A stretch of 64,000 nt of DNA from Charina bottae. Taxonomy: Eukaryota; Chordata; Lepidosauria; Squamata; Charinaidae. The stretch spans positions 434,001 through 498,000 of the forward strand of contig JALMGJ010000018.1 of NCBI GenBank assembly GCA_023362775.1, given 5' to 3'. The notes beneath the pieces are model-generated. The model did no database searches. It saw nothing but the letters and a program-made list of their open reading frames with translations, and was not told where the DNA came from. Position numbers and translations under genes: made by a program. Shown here piece after piece: positions 22,189 through 33,080 of the stretch (position 1 is its first letter; each line of letters opens with the position of its first letter).

Positions 22189-23230
22189 GACAGCTGAATC
22201 CTGCTGCAGGTGCTGAATTCGTATTTGTGGAGAAGAATCAGTGTCCTCTTTGCAGAGTTAAGGCAGAGAAGGCACAAAATACCCCATCTTACACGTACGT
22301 TCTTTCGAAACAGTTCATGGCTTGTGTCGCTTGCAAGGCCAACTAATCCCTTACTTGGCAGCCACAATGGCATAGAAACTCCCAGGTATTCTGACTGTTG
22401 AAGAAAAGAGCCGGCCATACAATGTTGACAAAAGCTAAGTCACACACTGCCAGAATGCGGGTGGTTCCAGCCTGGTTCTGCATGCTGTGTGAACCCAGCC
22501 AAGTGTGTTAACCAGGGTTAAACCAGGGCTTAGTAAAACGTGTAAACCCAATGCTGTAAAATGGTACAGAACCTGTACTGGAAAGGAAAAAAACTTGCAA
22601 GGTTCATAAAGGGTCCCCCATGGACAGGAGGAGACATAAGTTGTGTCAGGAAAAGCAGAATAAGCAAGTTGGAAAAAGCTAGTAGACAGAAAGCAGAGGG
22701 GCAACACACAGTGGAAGACGAGGTTCTCAAGAAGGTCAAGAAATAGTGACCTAGAGAACCTCGGAGACGATGAAGAGCAAAGAGAAGAGGGACAAATTCA
22801 TGGTCCACACAGCGAGTGGGACTTCATGTTACAAAACCTTCCTGGTGCTGGAGTATTACTGGGAGAAAAGGCAGCAAACTTAACAGCAGTGGTGGATTTC
22901 TAACCAACTAATTTGACTCAGCCCATTTGACTCCAATCTTAACAACAAATTTTGCTGTATAAACTCAAGGGGATTGAAAGACCTGAGAAATTGATTCAGA
23001 CATGATATACTGAACAAGCCACACATCTTGCTAAGCTATAAAGTTTACAAACCCCAATAGGTAATACTAAACCACATTAGGGTTTAGCATGTTAAGTAAA
23101 CCCAAACCAGGGATACACCAGCTGTAGCTTACTGTGATGTGCCTATCCAGGCATACCGTAGAAAATAAATTTCAAGATAACCCCCACGTGGAGGCCAAAG
23201 CCAACACAAATAACATGCATGTGCTGGCGG
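22189..23230. other. no gene recognised
   Basis: Anonymous sequence with another copy of the old GTGTGAACCCAGCC repeat (22,480-22,560) and a TAAACC-rich block at 22,995-23,110. Confidence 0.5.
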
Positions 23231-23659
23231 GAAAAAAGCACCTGCTGCGGAACGTGACGCCAGAGAAATTATCTAGAAGGTATAAAGGCATTCCAAATGT
23301 ACGTTGGAAATGTCCAATCCAAAAAAATTTGGATTCAGATATACACATTGATACAGAGGGTTTTAAAGATTAATATTCAATTGAAGCCAGAACTTTTCCT
23401 TTTAGGACTGATGGATAAACAGTTAGAAAAGAGTCATGGAAGATTATATCAATATATGATTACTGCGGCGAGATTACTATATGCACAAGGATGGAAAGAT
23501 TCAGCATTACCCACCATGGAGGAATGGTTGGTGAAATTGACAGAACTTGCTGAGATGGACAGACTGACTTATCTGGTTACAGAAAGGTCATTGTTGACAT
23601 TCATCAATGACTGGAAACACCTTATGGACTGTGGAGTCCTTGGTGCTCTCTGAGCCTTG

Positions 23660-23716
23660 TAGTTTTCTTGCAGACGTTTCATTGCCAGGCTAGGCAACAC
23701 CTTCAGTGCGAAAAGG
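23660..23716 (-). ncRNA. degenerate hammerhead ribozyme motif of the PLE
   Basis: Minus strand: the core reads CUGAAGG where CUGANGA is expected (A9 changed to G), then stem II TTGCC/GGCAA, then GAAACGUC. Stem I (GCA/TGC plus TTTT/AAAA) is intact. The A9 change should abolish cleavage. Confidence 0.6.
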
Positions 23717-24185
23717 GAGTGGGACTTGCTCTGTTTATATACCATGGATTCTCCTGCTTGTGTTGGTGGAGGTGTTGTTCTCTTGATTGTGCTGTTGTTT
23801 GCTGCTTGGTTGATTGACTGAGTTAATAATTCCTTGATTAGGGTATATTGTGCTGTTTGATTGTTCCTCTGGTGCTAGTCCTGGTGTTAATCTTTGCATA
23901 TCTGGGTGTTGATTGCTGGCAAGGAGGTGTTCTGGTCTTCTGGCTTTTCTATTGTCTCTTATGAATGGTATGTACAGTAAATGTTGTTTACCTCTATGTG
24001 TCTGTTGATGGCTGCTTTGTCTGAGTGCCAAGCTTCCAGGAATTCTCTAGCATTTTGGGATTTGGCTTGGTTTAAGATGCTCGTAGTTTCCCAGTTGAAA
24101 GTATGGTTGAGTCTGTCCATGTGTTGTGAGATTAAGGAGTTTTCATCGTGTCTTCTGACTGCTAGTTGGTGTTTGTGGATGCGTG

Positions 24186-24552
24186 TCAGAACCCTGGCAT
24201 GCCCCCAGGGTCCCGCCATTCCCTGAGCGCACCCAGTATTAAAAGGGATAAGAAAATGACAAAGGAAACAAAAGACAACCATCAACCACGCCTCCTAGAT
24301 AAGGGGCGATAAAGAACTCAAGGACACTGACCCAACCTTGACACGAAGCGGACCAAAGGGAAGCCTGCAACAGGACCAAAGGGAAGCCTTCAGCAGGGAG
24401 GGGGCGGGCACTCTGGCGGGAGGGTTTAAAAAGCCAAGCCGAGAGCCCGGGAACCATCCGTGCCTTTTCGCTTCCTTACTCAAGTACAGCAATAAATCGT
24501 TTACTACCCAATATCCGAGCTGAAGTCTTTCTTTGGGAGAAACGTTTGCGAT
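24186..24552. mobile_element. probable solo LTR nested in the PLE
   Basis: Interrupts the PLE between the block ending TTTGTGGATGCG and the block resuming near GCGATCGCCTGAG. It begins TGTCAGAACCCTGGCATGCC, has a TATA-like GGTTTAAAAAGCC (about 24,423), then CAGCAATAAATCG as a polyadenylation signal, in plus orientation. About 367 bp, non-coding. The right end is uncertain and only a short TGCG match was seen as a possible target duplication, so an LTR from an endogenous retrovirus or a gypsy element are both possible. Confidence 0.55.
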
Positions 24553-25420
24553 CGCCTGAGAAGCAGCTTACAATGCGTTCTGCTAGTCTTCTGCCCATCT
24601 GTCCTACATGGTGGCTGTTACAGTCCTTACACTGTGTGTTGTAGATAACTCCTGTTTTTTCTTCTTGGGCTACTGGGTCTTTTGCGTTACTTACGATGTT
24701 CTGAAGGGTTTTGGTTGGTTTGTGTGCTATGGCGATACCGTGTGGTTGTAACAGTCTATTAGTAGTTTCTGAGATGTTTCTGATGTATAGCAGTGTAATC
24801 CTTTTCATAGCTTCTGTTGGTTTTGCTGTGGTGGGTTGAGTGGTCAGGCACTTTTTGATAAAGTTGTGTGGGTATCCATTTTGCTGGAAGATGCTATATA
24901 AGTGGTCTGTTTCATTTTTCTGGTGTTCTGGGTTGCTGCAGTGCGTTTGTGCTCGTCTGAATAGAGTTCTTACACAGCTCTTCTTGTGGGAGGTTGGGTT
25001 ATTGCTTTGGTAGTGGAGTACTTGGTTAGTGTGGGTAGATTTCCGGTAGACTTGTGTTTCTAGAATGCCATCATTTCCTCTACTGATGAGGATGTCCAAG
25101 AAGGGTAGTGTGTTGCTGTTTTCTTCTTCCCTTGTGAATTTTATTCCTTTGAAGATGTTGTTGATGGTTTCATGTGTTTCCTCCAGTTGATCCTTTTTTA
25201 TTATGACAAAGGTGTTATCTACATACCGGATCCATATTTTGGGTTGTATGCGTGGGAGTGCTATCCTTTCTAGACGTTGCATTACTATCTCTGCTATGAG
25301 TCCTGAGAGTGGTGACCCCGTAGGTGTTCCTTTGATTTGTTGGTATATTTGTCCATCAAACTGAAAGGTGGTGAGGCAGAGGTTGATGAGGTCCATGATT
25401 CTGGGTATTTTGATCTTGGT
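24553..25420 (-). pseudogene. PLE reverse transcriptase/GIY-YIG C-terminal fragment
   Basis: The minus-strand frame encodes the palm and thumb region of a Penelope-type reverse transcriptase and the start of a GIY-YIG-type endonuclease domain. Visible blocks are GTPTGSPLSGLIAEIVMQRL (motif B region), IWIRYVDNTFVI (the YxDD box, with the second Asp changed to Asn), PFLDILISR, HTNQVLHYQSNNP, and GVIYNTQCKDC...HHVGQMGRR (degenerate GIY-YIG). The Asp-to-Asn change and the lost 5' half make it inactive. The frame runs into the nested LTR at its 3' end. PLEs use this RT-endonuclease protein to insert by target-primed reverse transcription. Confidence 0.88.
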
Positions 25421-25773
25421 GTATCTAGTTAGGTCGGGTGTGTTACGTAGAACCCCTTATAGACTATTTGCCTAAAAATATGATTTTGTGACTCATGGTT
25501 TTGAAATTAGAAACAGTAGGTTATAGAAAGAGAATTATGATGTAATCTTAGAATTGTATGTATAACTGCCAAATGGAAGATCAGAAGCCACTTCTTTATT
25601 TATATATTCATGGTTTTTGTTCTTTTATTTTCTTTTTCTTTTCTCTTTTTTCTTTGTCTCTCTTCCTTTTTTTCTTTTTCACATTTACTTTATTTTTTTC
25701 TTTGAATATATTTCTTATTATATATGTAAAATCTTTTAATAAAAACTATTTAAAAGAAAAAAGCACCTGCTGC

Positions 25774-26025
25774 TTGAAGCTCTCCTATCTCCGGCTGGCC
25801 ACACGCTGGCAGCCTTCCTTTCTGGTGGTCTTGCCTTTGTGCTATAAATACGCACCAACCCCTTCCTATCTGGAGCAGGCATGCGATGCCACACTTCCTC
25901 CCCGAAGGCCATGTCTAATCTGAACTGACCAGGAGACACGTTCCAGGGGCAGGGCCTTTTCCAGATGTGCTGGATTTCAACTCCCATCACCCCGGCTGGC
26001 ATATATTTTGACAGGCCAACCATAC
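25774..26025. other. no gene recognised
   Basis: Short interval. 25,960-26,010 carries TGCTGGATTTCAACTCCCAT, a block common to old reptile interspersed repeats. Confidence 0.5.
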
Positions 26026-26207
26026 AGTGGATATAAAACATCTACACACCCCTGTTAAAATGCCAGGTTTTTGAGATGTAAAAAAATCAGACCATGATAA
26101 ATCACTTCAGAATTTTTTCCACCTTTAATATAACATATAAGCTGTACAATTCAATTGAAAAACAAACAGAAATCTTTCAGGGTGAAAAAATAAAAATAAA
26201 AAACTAG
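26026..26207. mobile_element. Tc1/mariner-type DNA transposon fragment
   Basis: Starts CAGTGGATATAAAACATCTA, then CACACCCCTGTTAAAATGCC and TTCCACCTTTAATATAACAT, blocks characteristic of a widespread vertebrate Tc1/mariner family. It is cut off at about 26,205, where PLE sequence begins. Only one end is present and there is no transposase. Confidence 0.7.
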
Positions 26208-26825
26208 AATAATCTTCCAGCAAAATGGATACCCACGCAACTTTAGCAGTCTCAAGACACGATGAAAACTCCTTAATCTCCAACACATGGACAGACTCAA
26301 CCATACTTTCAACTGGGAAACTGTGAGCATCTTAAACCAAGCCAAATCCAAAAATGCTAGAGAATTCCTGGAAGCTTGGCACTCAGACAAAGCAGCCATC
26401 AACAGACACATAGAGGTAAACAACATTTACATACCATTCATAAGAGACAATAGAAAAGCCAGAAGACCAGAACACCTCCTTGCCAGCAATCAACACCCAG
26501 ATATGCAAAGATTAACACCAGGACTAGCAACAGAGGAACAATCAAACAGCACAATATACCCTAATCAAGGTATTATTAACTCAGTCAATCAACCAAGCAG
26601 CAAACAGCAGCCTAATCAAGGAACTCCTAAGACAAGAACAACACCTCCACCAACACAAGCAGGAGAAGCCAAGGTATATAATCAGAGAGCAAGTCCCACT
26701 CCCTTTTCCCACTGAGGATGTTGCCTAGTCTGGCAATGAAACGTCTGCAAGAAAACAACAAGGCTCAGAGAGCACCAAGGACTCCACAGTTCAACCCTGG
26801 GCTACAGAGATTCTCTTTGATTGTT
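26208..26825 (+). mobile_element. internally deleted Penelope-like element
   Basis: Begins in former coding sequence (CAGCAAAATGGATACCCACG, the QQNGYP block of the RT C-terminus), jumps to the non-coding region (TGGACAGACTCAACCATAC, AATGCTAGAGAATTCCTGG) and ends in the pseudo-LTR with a hammerhead motif and GCACCAAGGACTCCACAGTT. No intact protein; no target duplication identified. Confidence 0.82.
26702..26757 (+). ncRNA. hammerhead ribozyme motif of the PLE
   Basis: CTGAGGA (26,712-26,718, fits CUGANGA), stem II TTGCC (26,721-26,725) with GGCAA (26,732-26,736), GAAA (26,738-26,741), then CGTC with predicted cleavage after 26,745. The 3' strand of stem I reads TGCAAGAAAAC; the 5' strand (CTTTTCCCA) retains the T-run but its inner pairing is weaker than in the 47,541 copy. 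Confidence 0.62.
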
Positions 26826-27412
26826 ATCAAAACTCTCCAGAAGCCATCAGTCCTGCAGCCCTCTGGTTGTTTCCCTGGGTCAAGAGGAGAGATGTTATCC
26901 TTTGTTCTTTGCAAGCACCAGTTCCTCTCCCAGAGGCAAATGGAAGCAGCAAGGAAAAAAAGAGGGAACTGCTTTTAATTACCCAAAGGAGGGAAATATT
27001 TAAAAATTAAGCTGAAAATATAGCCCTCAAGCTTTGGAACAACCCCCTCCCCATGCATTTAGCCCCACCCTCTGCATTTTGTAAAAAGAGCTTTCTTCCA
27101 CTGTGCCTTTGGGCCAACTGATTGGTTGTGAGTGCTTGTCCTGGGTACATGCAATTAGCTTATTGTTACTTTTTTTCATGGGCTTCGTGTGGCTCCCACC
27201 CTTGTGGCATTCAAGAGATAGTTGTTCTCCCAGGCCTTGGGGACAGGGTGACTGTGAAGCCCCCTTTTTGGCTTGGCTTTCTTTGGTTTCTTTTGGTTTT
27301 ATTTGTTTTGGTTTTAGTTTTTGTACTTTGTAATGAGTTGGGTTTTAGTTGTAAGCCACCCAGAGTCATATGGGAGTTAGGCGGCCTATAAATTAAATAA
27401 ATAGATAAATGT
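26826..27412 (+). mobile_element. anonymous stretch ending in a LINE-type 3' tail (about 27,330-27,412)
   Basis: The end reads TTGTAAGCCACCCAGAGTCA, TGGGAGTTAGGCGGCCTATA and AATTAAATAAATAGATAAAT. The preceding ~230 bp (from about 27,100) probably belong to the same LINE fragment because they run into the tail without a break, but I could not recognise a protein. Confidence 0.5.
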
Positions 27413-30031
27413 TTACTTTGTTTGTTATTCACTGACCAGAGTCTTACTGACTGGGGTAGTAAACAAAGGTTGTAAATAAATAAAATTTATTTTAAGGGCT
27501 ACAGTACCAAAGTAACTGACAGGATTAGTTACTGATGCGATATTCGGTGTAAGATGAAGGTTTTGCATGGAAATCCTAAGACTGAGACAAAATATTTCCA
27601 AAAGAGAACAATAGTGCCAACAGAGTTACTAGGGTGTGCAATGCTTCAGAAAGAAATAACTCTGAAAGATTCTTAGGAGCATTCAGGAGCATGAACGTAA
27701 CCCGTCTGCAACAGTCTAAAGTAGCCGCAGCTTTTCCTGGGATCAGGGTGTAAAGAGTTGCAGACAGGGACTAGGTTTGCACCTCCGTGTGCTCTGAAAC
27801 ACCCTTTTGGAATCAAATCTGAAGTATTGCCATCGTGGCCCTAATAATTGCAAGCATCCCCTTCCCATGGAAATTTAATGTTGCCTAGGACAGGTCATGG
27901 GACCCCAACCTTTATGGATGGCGCTCACCTTTGGAATCTGGGAGCATGCTTTGGAAACTCACAAAATGGTGAGTCTGTTGGCACTATTGTTCTCTTTTGG
28001 AAATACTAATTTTAATAATAATAATAATACTTAAAATTTATTTTAAACTGTAATAAAGTAATTCAAAATAGTTAATTTGCTTCCCCCCACATTTAACATT
28101 TTTCTTCTGTCACTTGAAGAACTACCATTTCAAGGCAATTTGGGGGGAACACCTACAGCCCTGAGACCACCCATGGTTCATGCCACCTTAACATGTTGTG
28201 TAACCTCTGTGGCTTACTTAGCAAACTCTAGTTAAAAAGCCATTGCTTAACATGATATCTGAACCCAAGTTCAGTGCAGTTAAAGGGGCAATAAGAGAAG
28301 GAAACAAATGCTCATTGAATCATTTTGGTTTTCGTCACACTGAAGCACCCCAATGTTTTCAGAGATTCAGCACGAATGTTGCCAATCTTTTCAGATTTCT
28401 CCCTTCGGGGCCAGCGGATGCCCATTTATTCCTCTGCTGCGCAACGGCATGTCCCAGAGAAAGGGGTGCCAACATGCACAAGCAGCACTTTGCAGCCATC
28501 ATCCTGCACACACACACGAAGAGGGCAGACCCCGATTTTCCACTCTTTCCATGCAGAGGACACTGTGCACGGCTTCACCACCTGCTGCCAGCTGGCACGG
28601 AGCTACGTTGTTCGGCTGCCAGATGAAAACCAAACAGTGTGTGGCACTTCTTACTTTACACTTTTTAGGAAAAGTTCCCCTCCCAGCCTTTTCTATCTGG
28701 TGAAGAACTACATGTTATATTATTCTTATATTCTTATTATACATTATTATGTACATATTATTCTGGGGAAAGGCTTCAAAGGAACATGCTGCTTTTGAGG
28801 GGTTCAGAAATTTGTGCCATTTCCATTTGCTGGGAGGTTAACAAATGATTATTTCCAGTTATTCCACAGACTTGTCCTGGCAGCAGATTGCTCTAAGGAG
28901 ATATTTTCTTCTATTAATGAGAATTTGAGCTAGCTGATGCATAGAAATATCTATTACTCTACCAGAGTAAAATGCCCATGTATTTGGGGTCTGTACTTGG
29001 CCCTTCACTCCTTTGTAAATGAAGAAAAATGAAAGATCAGCCCTTGTGCCTTAATTATAGCCCAACGCCATGAAAAGCTACAGGGCTTTTCTGCAAGGCA
29101 TCCAGACCTAACTTATGCACCTGTGGTTTTTGCCCTCTGTAATAAAGACTGAAGTAATTGCATATCCCACTTATTATTTCTCACAGATATGTTGTGATTA
29201 CACAGATTCTTTTAGTCTGTGTATATGCATCTTTCAAAAGATACACATCAAAGATACAATACTGGTGAAACAGCATAAAATAACTTCTGGATGAGTGTTT
29301 CTACTCCCCCACCCATCTTCTGGGGCTCCTGTCTGAATGAAAAACAGTTCTTGGGAGGCTGAAATCAAAGGTGGGGGATGGGGGTCCTTAGCCCTTATTC
29401 TCCTTGCAGCGTCTTTGCTTAAAATCAGACCCACCAGCTTTTGGAAAACTGAACTTACATCCAGGACAACCCCACGGCCCATTACTTCTGGACATGAGTA
29501 TGTAGGATTCCTAGAAAGCAATGGGGTTGGTTTGCAGTAGAATTACTTTTCATTCATTTTTAAAGCTGCATTCCATTTCTTCTGCCTATTAATGGTGCAA
29601 TGGTTTCATTGTACCTGGAATATTCCAAAATCTATCACTGTTTTCAAATATTTCAGCAAACAGAAATGTGTCTCCTGCATACTGTATAACTCCAGCCTTT
29701 TTCCACCCAGGCATTCTGTGAGTTGTTTCCGAGAAGTGACATCTCTAAAAGAAATGTCACTCACCTCTCAAAGTCTAATTTCTCTGGCACGAAAACAGGC
29801 TAACTGAGCTGGTTTAGCATCTCTTTTAATTCTACGGTGCCCAGAACCCAGGCTTCTCAACTTCCTAATGCCCCACTCGAGCCAACTAATCAGAGAGCCA
29901 ACTATGTTCAGGTCACAGAGAAGTAAATGGCCATCAACCACTGTAACCAAAGAATGCATCTGCTATTGTACAACCTGATCTTCAAAGAGCACAACACCCA
30001 ACCACTCCCAAATGCTTTTAAAGCAACTGCA
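27413..30031. other. no gene recognised
   Basis: 2.6 kb of largely AT-rich sequence. Open frames around 28,243-28,800 (116-157 codons) overlap each other in three frames and show no domain. The TAAACC/AACCC old repeat recurs near 28,190-28,260. Confidence 0.5.
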
Positions 30032-30252
30032 TTTTTTTTAATCCATTCAATCGTGTCCAATTCTCAGAGACTGCCTGGACAGTTTTCTTTGCAAGGTTTT
30101 TCTGAAGTGGTGTGCCATTGCCTCCTTCCTAGGGCTGAGAGAGCATGACTGGCCCAAAGTCACCCAGCTGGCTTCGTGCCTAAGGCGGAACTAGAACTCA
30201 CGGTCTCCCGGTTTCTAGCCTGATGCCTTAACCACGACACCAAACTGGCTCT
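30032..30252 (-). mobile_element. Sauria-type SINE, minus orientation
   Basis: The plus strand starts with a T-run, then CCATTCAATCGTGTCCAATT (BovB-like 3' end), GTGGTGTGCCATTGCCTCC, CCCAAAGTCACCCAGCTGGC, and ends with the tRNA-like head CTTAACCACGACACCAAACT. Full length. Confidence 0.88.
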
Positions 30253-31121
30253 TTAGTGGGTGTTTTTTTTTTTTTTTTGCTGCATTTTAGTCCAGCTGCA
30301 AATGACAAAAAGCTGTTCCTCCTGGGATCTGCACACTTCATCTCCATCTCCAGATGGGTGCACTGATGTTGCACAGCTACTTTTCAAATGGCTACTTTAG
30401 CGGCTGAGTCACTTCCAGCTCCCGGAGGACTAGCCACATGCCGCCGGAAAAATCAAGAAGAAAACCTTGAGTGCGGAAAGGTGTGGGTGGGAGGCAAGCT
30501 TCTTTCCTTCCAATTCACCCACCCACTTTAGGGTTGGCTTTACAAATATTAAGCCACAGTATGTTTGACCGTGGTTTACTGAATAAGCTACAAATAGATG
30601 GGTCTGTACATTGTGTTAAGTCGTAAACCATGTTTTATACAGTAGATCGCGGTGCCTGGGACCATACTAGAGTTAGGCGATAAGCAGGCGATCCACATTA
30701 GAGCGTAGCCCAAGGTGTAAACCCAGTGGGTAAGGCTGGCATGAGTTCATGCCATGGGGCTGCCCCAGCAAGACCAGGGTTCCTCTTTCGCTGCATCTAG
30801 TGAAAGGCAAGCAGATTAAAAATGCCCTTCTTAATCCAACAAGACTTTTTTTCTTACCTTGAAATATGCCATTCCACACGCAGCTCATTTTGAACGTGCG
30901 TAAAATTCAGAAACACTTTTTCATGTAGAGGATTCACGTTACCATCACGGTAGCCAATCCTGCTGAAAAGATTCACTCCCCAATATACAAACTTCTACAC
31001 CTTCTGCAATTATAAGAAACAGGACCTCCTTGTGGTGCCTGCTCCCTGGGAAGGGCTCCTAAAACATAACAGATCATGCCTAGAAATGACTTTTTTCAGC
31101 AGCTTTTATAATTCGGGAACT
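30253..31121. other. no gene recognised
   Basis: Anonymous, with a T16 run near 30,265-30,280 and a copy of the old AAACC repeat at 30,545-30,640. Confidence 0.5.
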
Positions 31122-31200
31122 TACTATTATTTATTTATTTTATTTATTAATTAAATTTATATGACCGCCCAAATCCCCCAACGGGGGACTCTATTAGCCC
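31122..31200 (-). mobile_element. LINE-type 3' tail, minus orientation
   Basis: (TTTA)n, then TTTATATGACCGCCCAAATC and CCCCAACGGGGGACTC, the reverse complement of the tail family also seen at 32,018 and 44,765. Confidence 0.65.
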
Positions 31201-32017
31201 ATTGATAAGAGAAACATGCCACACAATCTGATCCTTGCACGAACGCTTGAACAAAATACACTGCCTATTCTATGTTAAAATGATGTATAAACTGCTTTTT
31301 CCTTTGAGATCCTCAGCTACCTCACAAGAAACTGTAAAGCCATGCTTAGAGACCATACAAAATGGTCTGTTCGGGAACTCGGGGCAGGCAAGCAAGCCTC
31401 TCTCTCTGGAGTCTGTTCTACGCCTGTTCCCAGAAAGCGGTGCACAGAGCATTGAGAGAGGAAGTCCCCGGGAGCATTAAGGTTGGGCCCACCAACCAAG
31501 GAGGCATCTCTGCAGAACAGACGTCGTCTTCCTGGACACCTGCATCTCCACTCCTTGGAGGGCAAAAAGGGGAGGTGGGGAAACCCCTTCAGAAGCTCCT
31601 AGATTCCGGGGCTTCTGCAGCTGTCGGGAGTCAGTGGACGTAGACACGCCAACCTTCCCCAACCGCTCACAAGTCCAAGAGGGATCCCACTCACCTCCTG
31701 CATGGCAAGCCTCCGGGACACCGTCTAGCACTCTCTGGAATACTTGCCCCGCCCCCAGGCGTCCGGGATGAGCCTCACGTCATGAGGTTATCACCCAAAT
31801 TACAGAATTCAGGCCAAGAATTATCAAGGCATGACGTCATGACGCACATGATGTCACTTGCCCCCACCACTGCAGCTGCCCGGGCTAGCATAATCCATAA
31901 AGGTGGCAGGGTTCACAATACTTTCAGCCCTGGTTTCCTTAACCGAGGTTTGCGGAACATATATTTTTAAGTACACAAAAGCAGGACAAAAGGTTTCGCC
32001 AGCAACATTTTACCGGA
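31201..32017. other. no gene recognised
   Basis: Anonymous. 31,770-31,860 carries several CRE-like motifs (CATGACGTCATGACGCACAT, ATGATGTCAC). Confidence 0.5.
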
Positions 32018-32270
32018 CCCCCTAATTTATTTATTTATTTATTTATTTATTATTTAAATTTATATCACCGCCCATCTCCCCCAATGGGGAACTCTGGGCG
32101 GTTTACAATAAAATCAATAGATAAAAACATGTAATATAAAATTACAAACATATTAATGCTATATATTCTACAATATAAATAGAATAAATAAGTATGAAAT
32201 CCAAGCGATGATAAAAGCTCAGCTAATAGGGAGGGCACTATGGTGCCAGCCAACCCCAGGAGGAGCTGTT
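32018..32270 (-). mobile_element. LINE 3' end fragment, minus orientation
   Basis: (ATTT)n, then TATATCACCGCCCATCTCCC and GGGGAACTCTGGGCGGTTTA, followed by about 150 bp that likely belong to the same fragment. The right boundary is uncertain. Confidence 0.6.
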
Positions 32271-32411
32271 ACTTTCCCCTTCCCAAGCAAGACGGCAGAA
32301 CCAGGTCTCCAAATGCACTAAACTACGATTTAACAGCCCACAGGAACTAGGTTCCTGAAACACTGATAAGCAGGAACAAATAAGCAACTTAAGAGCCAGT
32401 TTGGTCTAGTG

Positions 32412-32681
32412 CAGAGCTTTCCAAACTGGGTGTCGCGACACAAAAGTGTGTCGCCACACACAGTCTGGTGTGTTGCCACACAACCCGGAAGCACTGATCA
32501 TCATCAGCACTTCCGGGTTTCCCCGCGGCGACACACCAACGGCGGCGTGCAAAAACCGAAAGCGGCAGCAGCGCTTCCGGGTTTTTGCACGCTGCCGCAA
32601 CGTCGGCACTTCCGGGTTTTCCCGCAGCGACACACCAACGGCGGTTGGTGTGTCGCCGCGGGAAAACTTTGGAAAGCCCTG
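32412..32681. mobile_element. hAT MITE family A, copy 3
   Basis: A 270-bp element, CAGAGCTTTCCAAACTGGG to CTTTGGAAAGCCCTG, with a perfect 8-bp duplication GTCTAGTG (32,404-32,411 and 32,682-32,689) derived from the host SINE. The interior has internal repeats (CACTTCCGGGTTT, GCGACACACCAACGGCGG twice). Confidence 0.94.
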
Positions 32682-32740
32682 GTCTAGTGGTTAAGGTGCT
32701 GAGCTAGAAACCAGGAGGCTGAGAGTTCTAGTCCCGCCTT

Positions 32741-33080
32741 AGGCATGAAGGCCGGCTCGGTGGCCTTGGGCCAGTTCCTGTCTCTCAGCCCTAGGAAGGA
32801 GCCAATGGCAAACCAGGAGACTAAGAGTTCTAGTCCCACCTTAGGCATGAAGGCCGGCTGGGTGGCCTTGGGCCAGTCCCCCTCTCTCAGCCCTAGGAAG
32901 GAGCCAATGGCAAACCAGGAGACTGAGAGTTCTAGTCCCGCCTTAGGCATGAAGGCCGGCTGGGTGGCCTTGGGCCAGTCCCCCTCTCTCAGCCCTAGGA
33001 AGGAGCCAATGGCAAACCAGGAGCCTGAGAGTTCTAGTCCCGCCTCAGGCATGAAAGCCGGCTGGGTGACCTTGGGCCAG
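32741..33080 (+). repeat. 102-bp tandem array inside the SINE
   Basis: The block AGGCATGAAGGCCGGCT starts at 32,741, 32,843, 32,945 and 33,047 (as AGGCATGAAAGCCGGCT), an exact 102-bp period. Because 102 is a multiple of three, the array is open in several frames and mimics a 34-residue repeat protein. It is not a gene. Confidence 0.92.

Larger units (their letters stand above)
23631..25454 (-). mobile_element. Penelope-like element nested in L1, minus orientation
   Basis: Flanked by 11-bp near-identical duplications CCTTATGGACT (23,620-23,630) and CCTTATAGACT (25,455-25,465) of the L1 target. From the plus-strand left it has a pseudo-LTR with a hammerhead remnant, a non-coding segment, an LTR-like insertion (about 24,186-24,552), then on the minus strand the GIY-YIG and reverse transcriptase C-terminal coding region. 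The 5' part of the coding region is missing. Confidence 0.87.
23249..25755 (+). mobile_element. 5'-truncated L1 LINE, split by a PLE
   Basis: An 18-bp target duplication GAAAAAAGCACCTGCTGC at 23,231-23,248 and 25,756-25,773 brackets the insertion. The L1 pieces are 23,249-23,630 and 25,455-25,755. The first encodes the ORF2 C-terminus (KYKG-like Cys region, then YMITAARLLYAQGWKDSALP and TMEEWLVKLTELAEM), with frameshifts. The second is the 3' UTR ending AATAAAAACTATTTAAAAG. A Penelope-like element interrupts it at 23,631-25,454. Confidence 0.88.

Noticed and set aside
28243..28798. Overlapping frames of 116-157 codons
   Set aside because: Three overlapping frames with no family resemblance, splice signals or codon bias.
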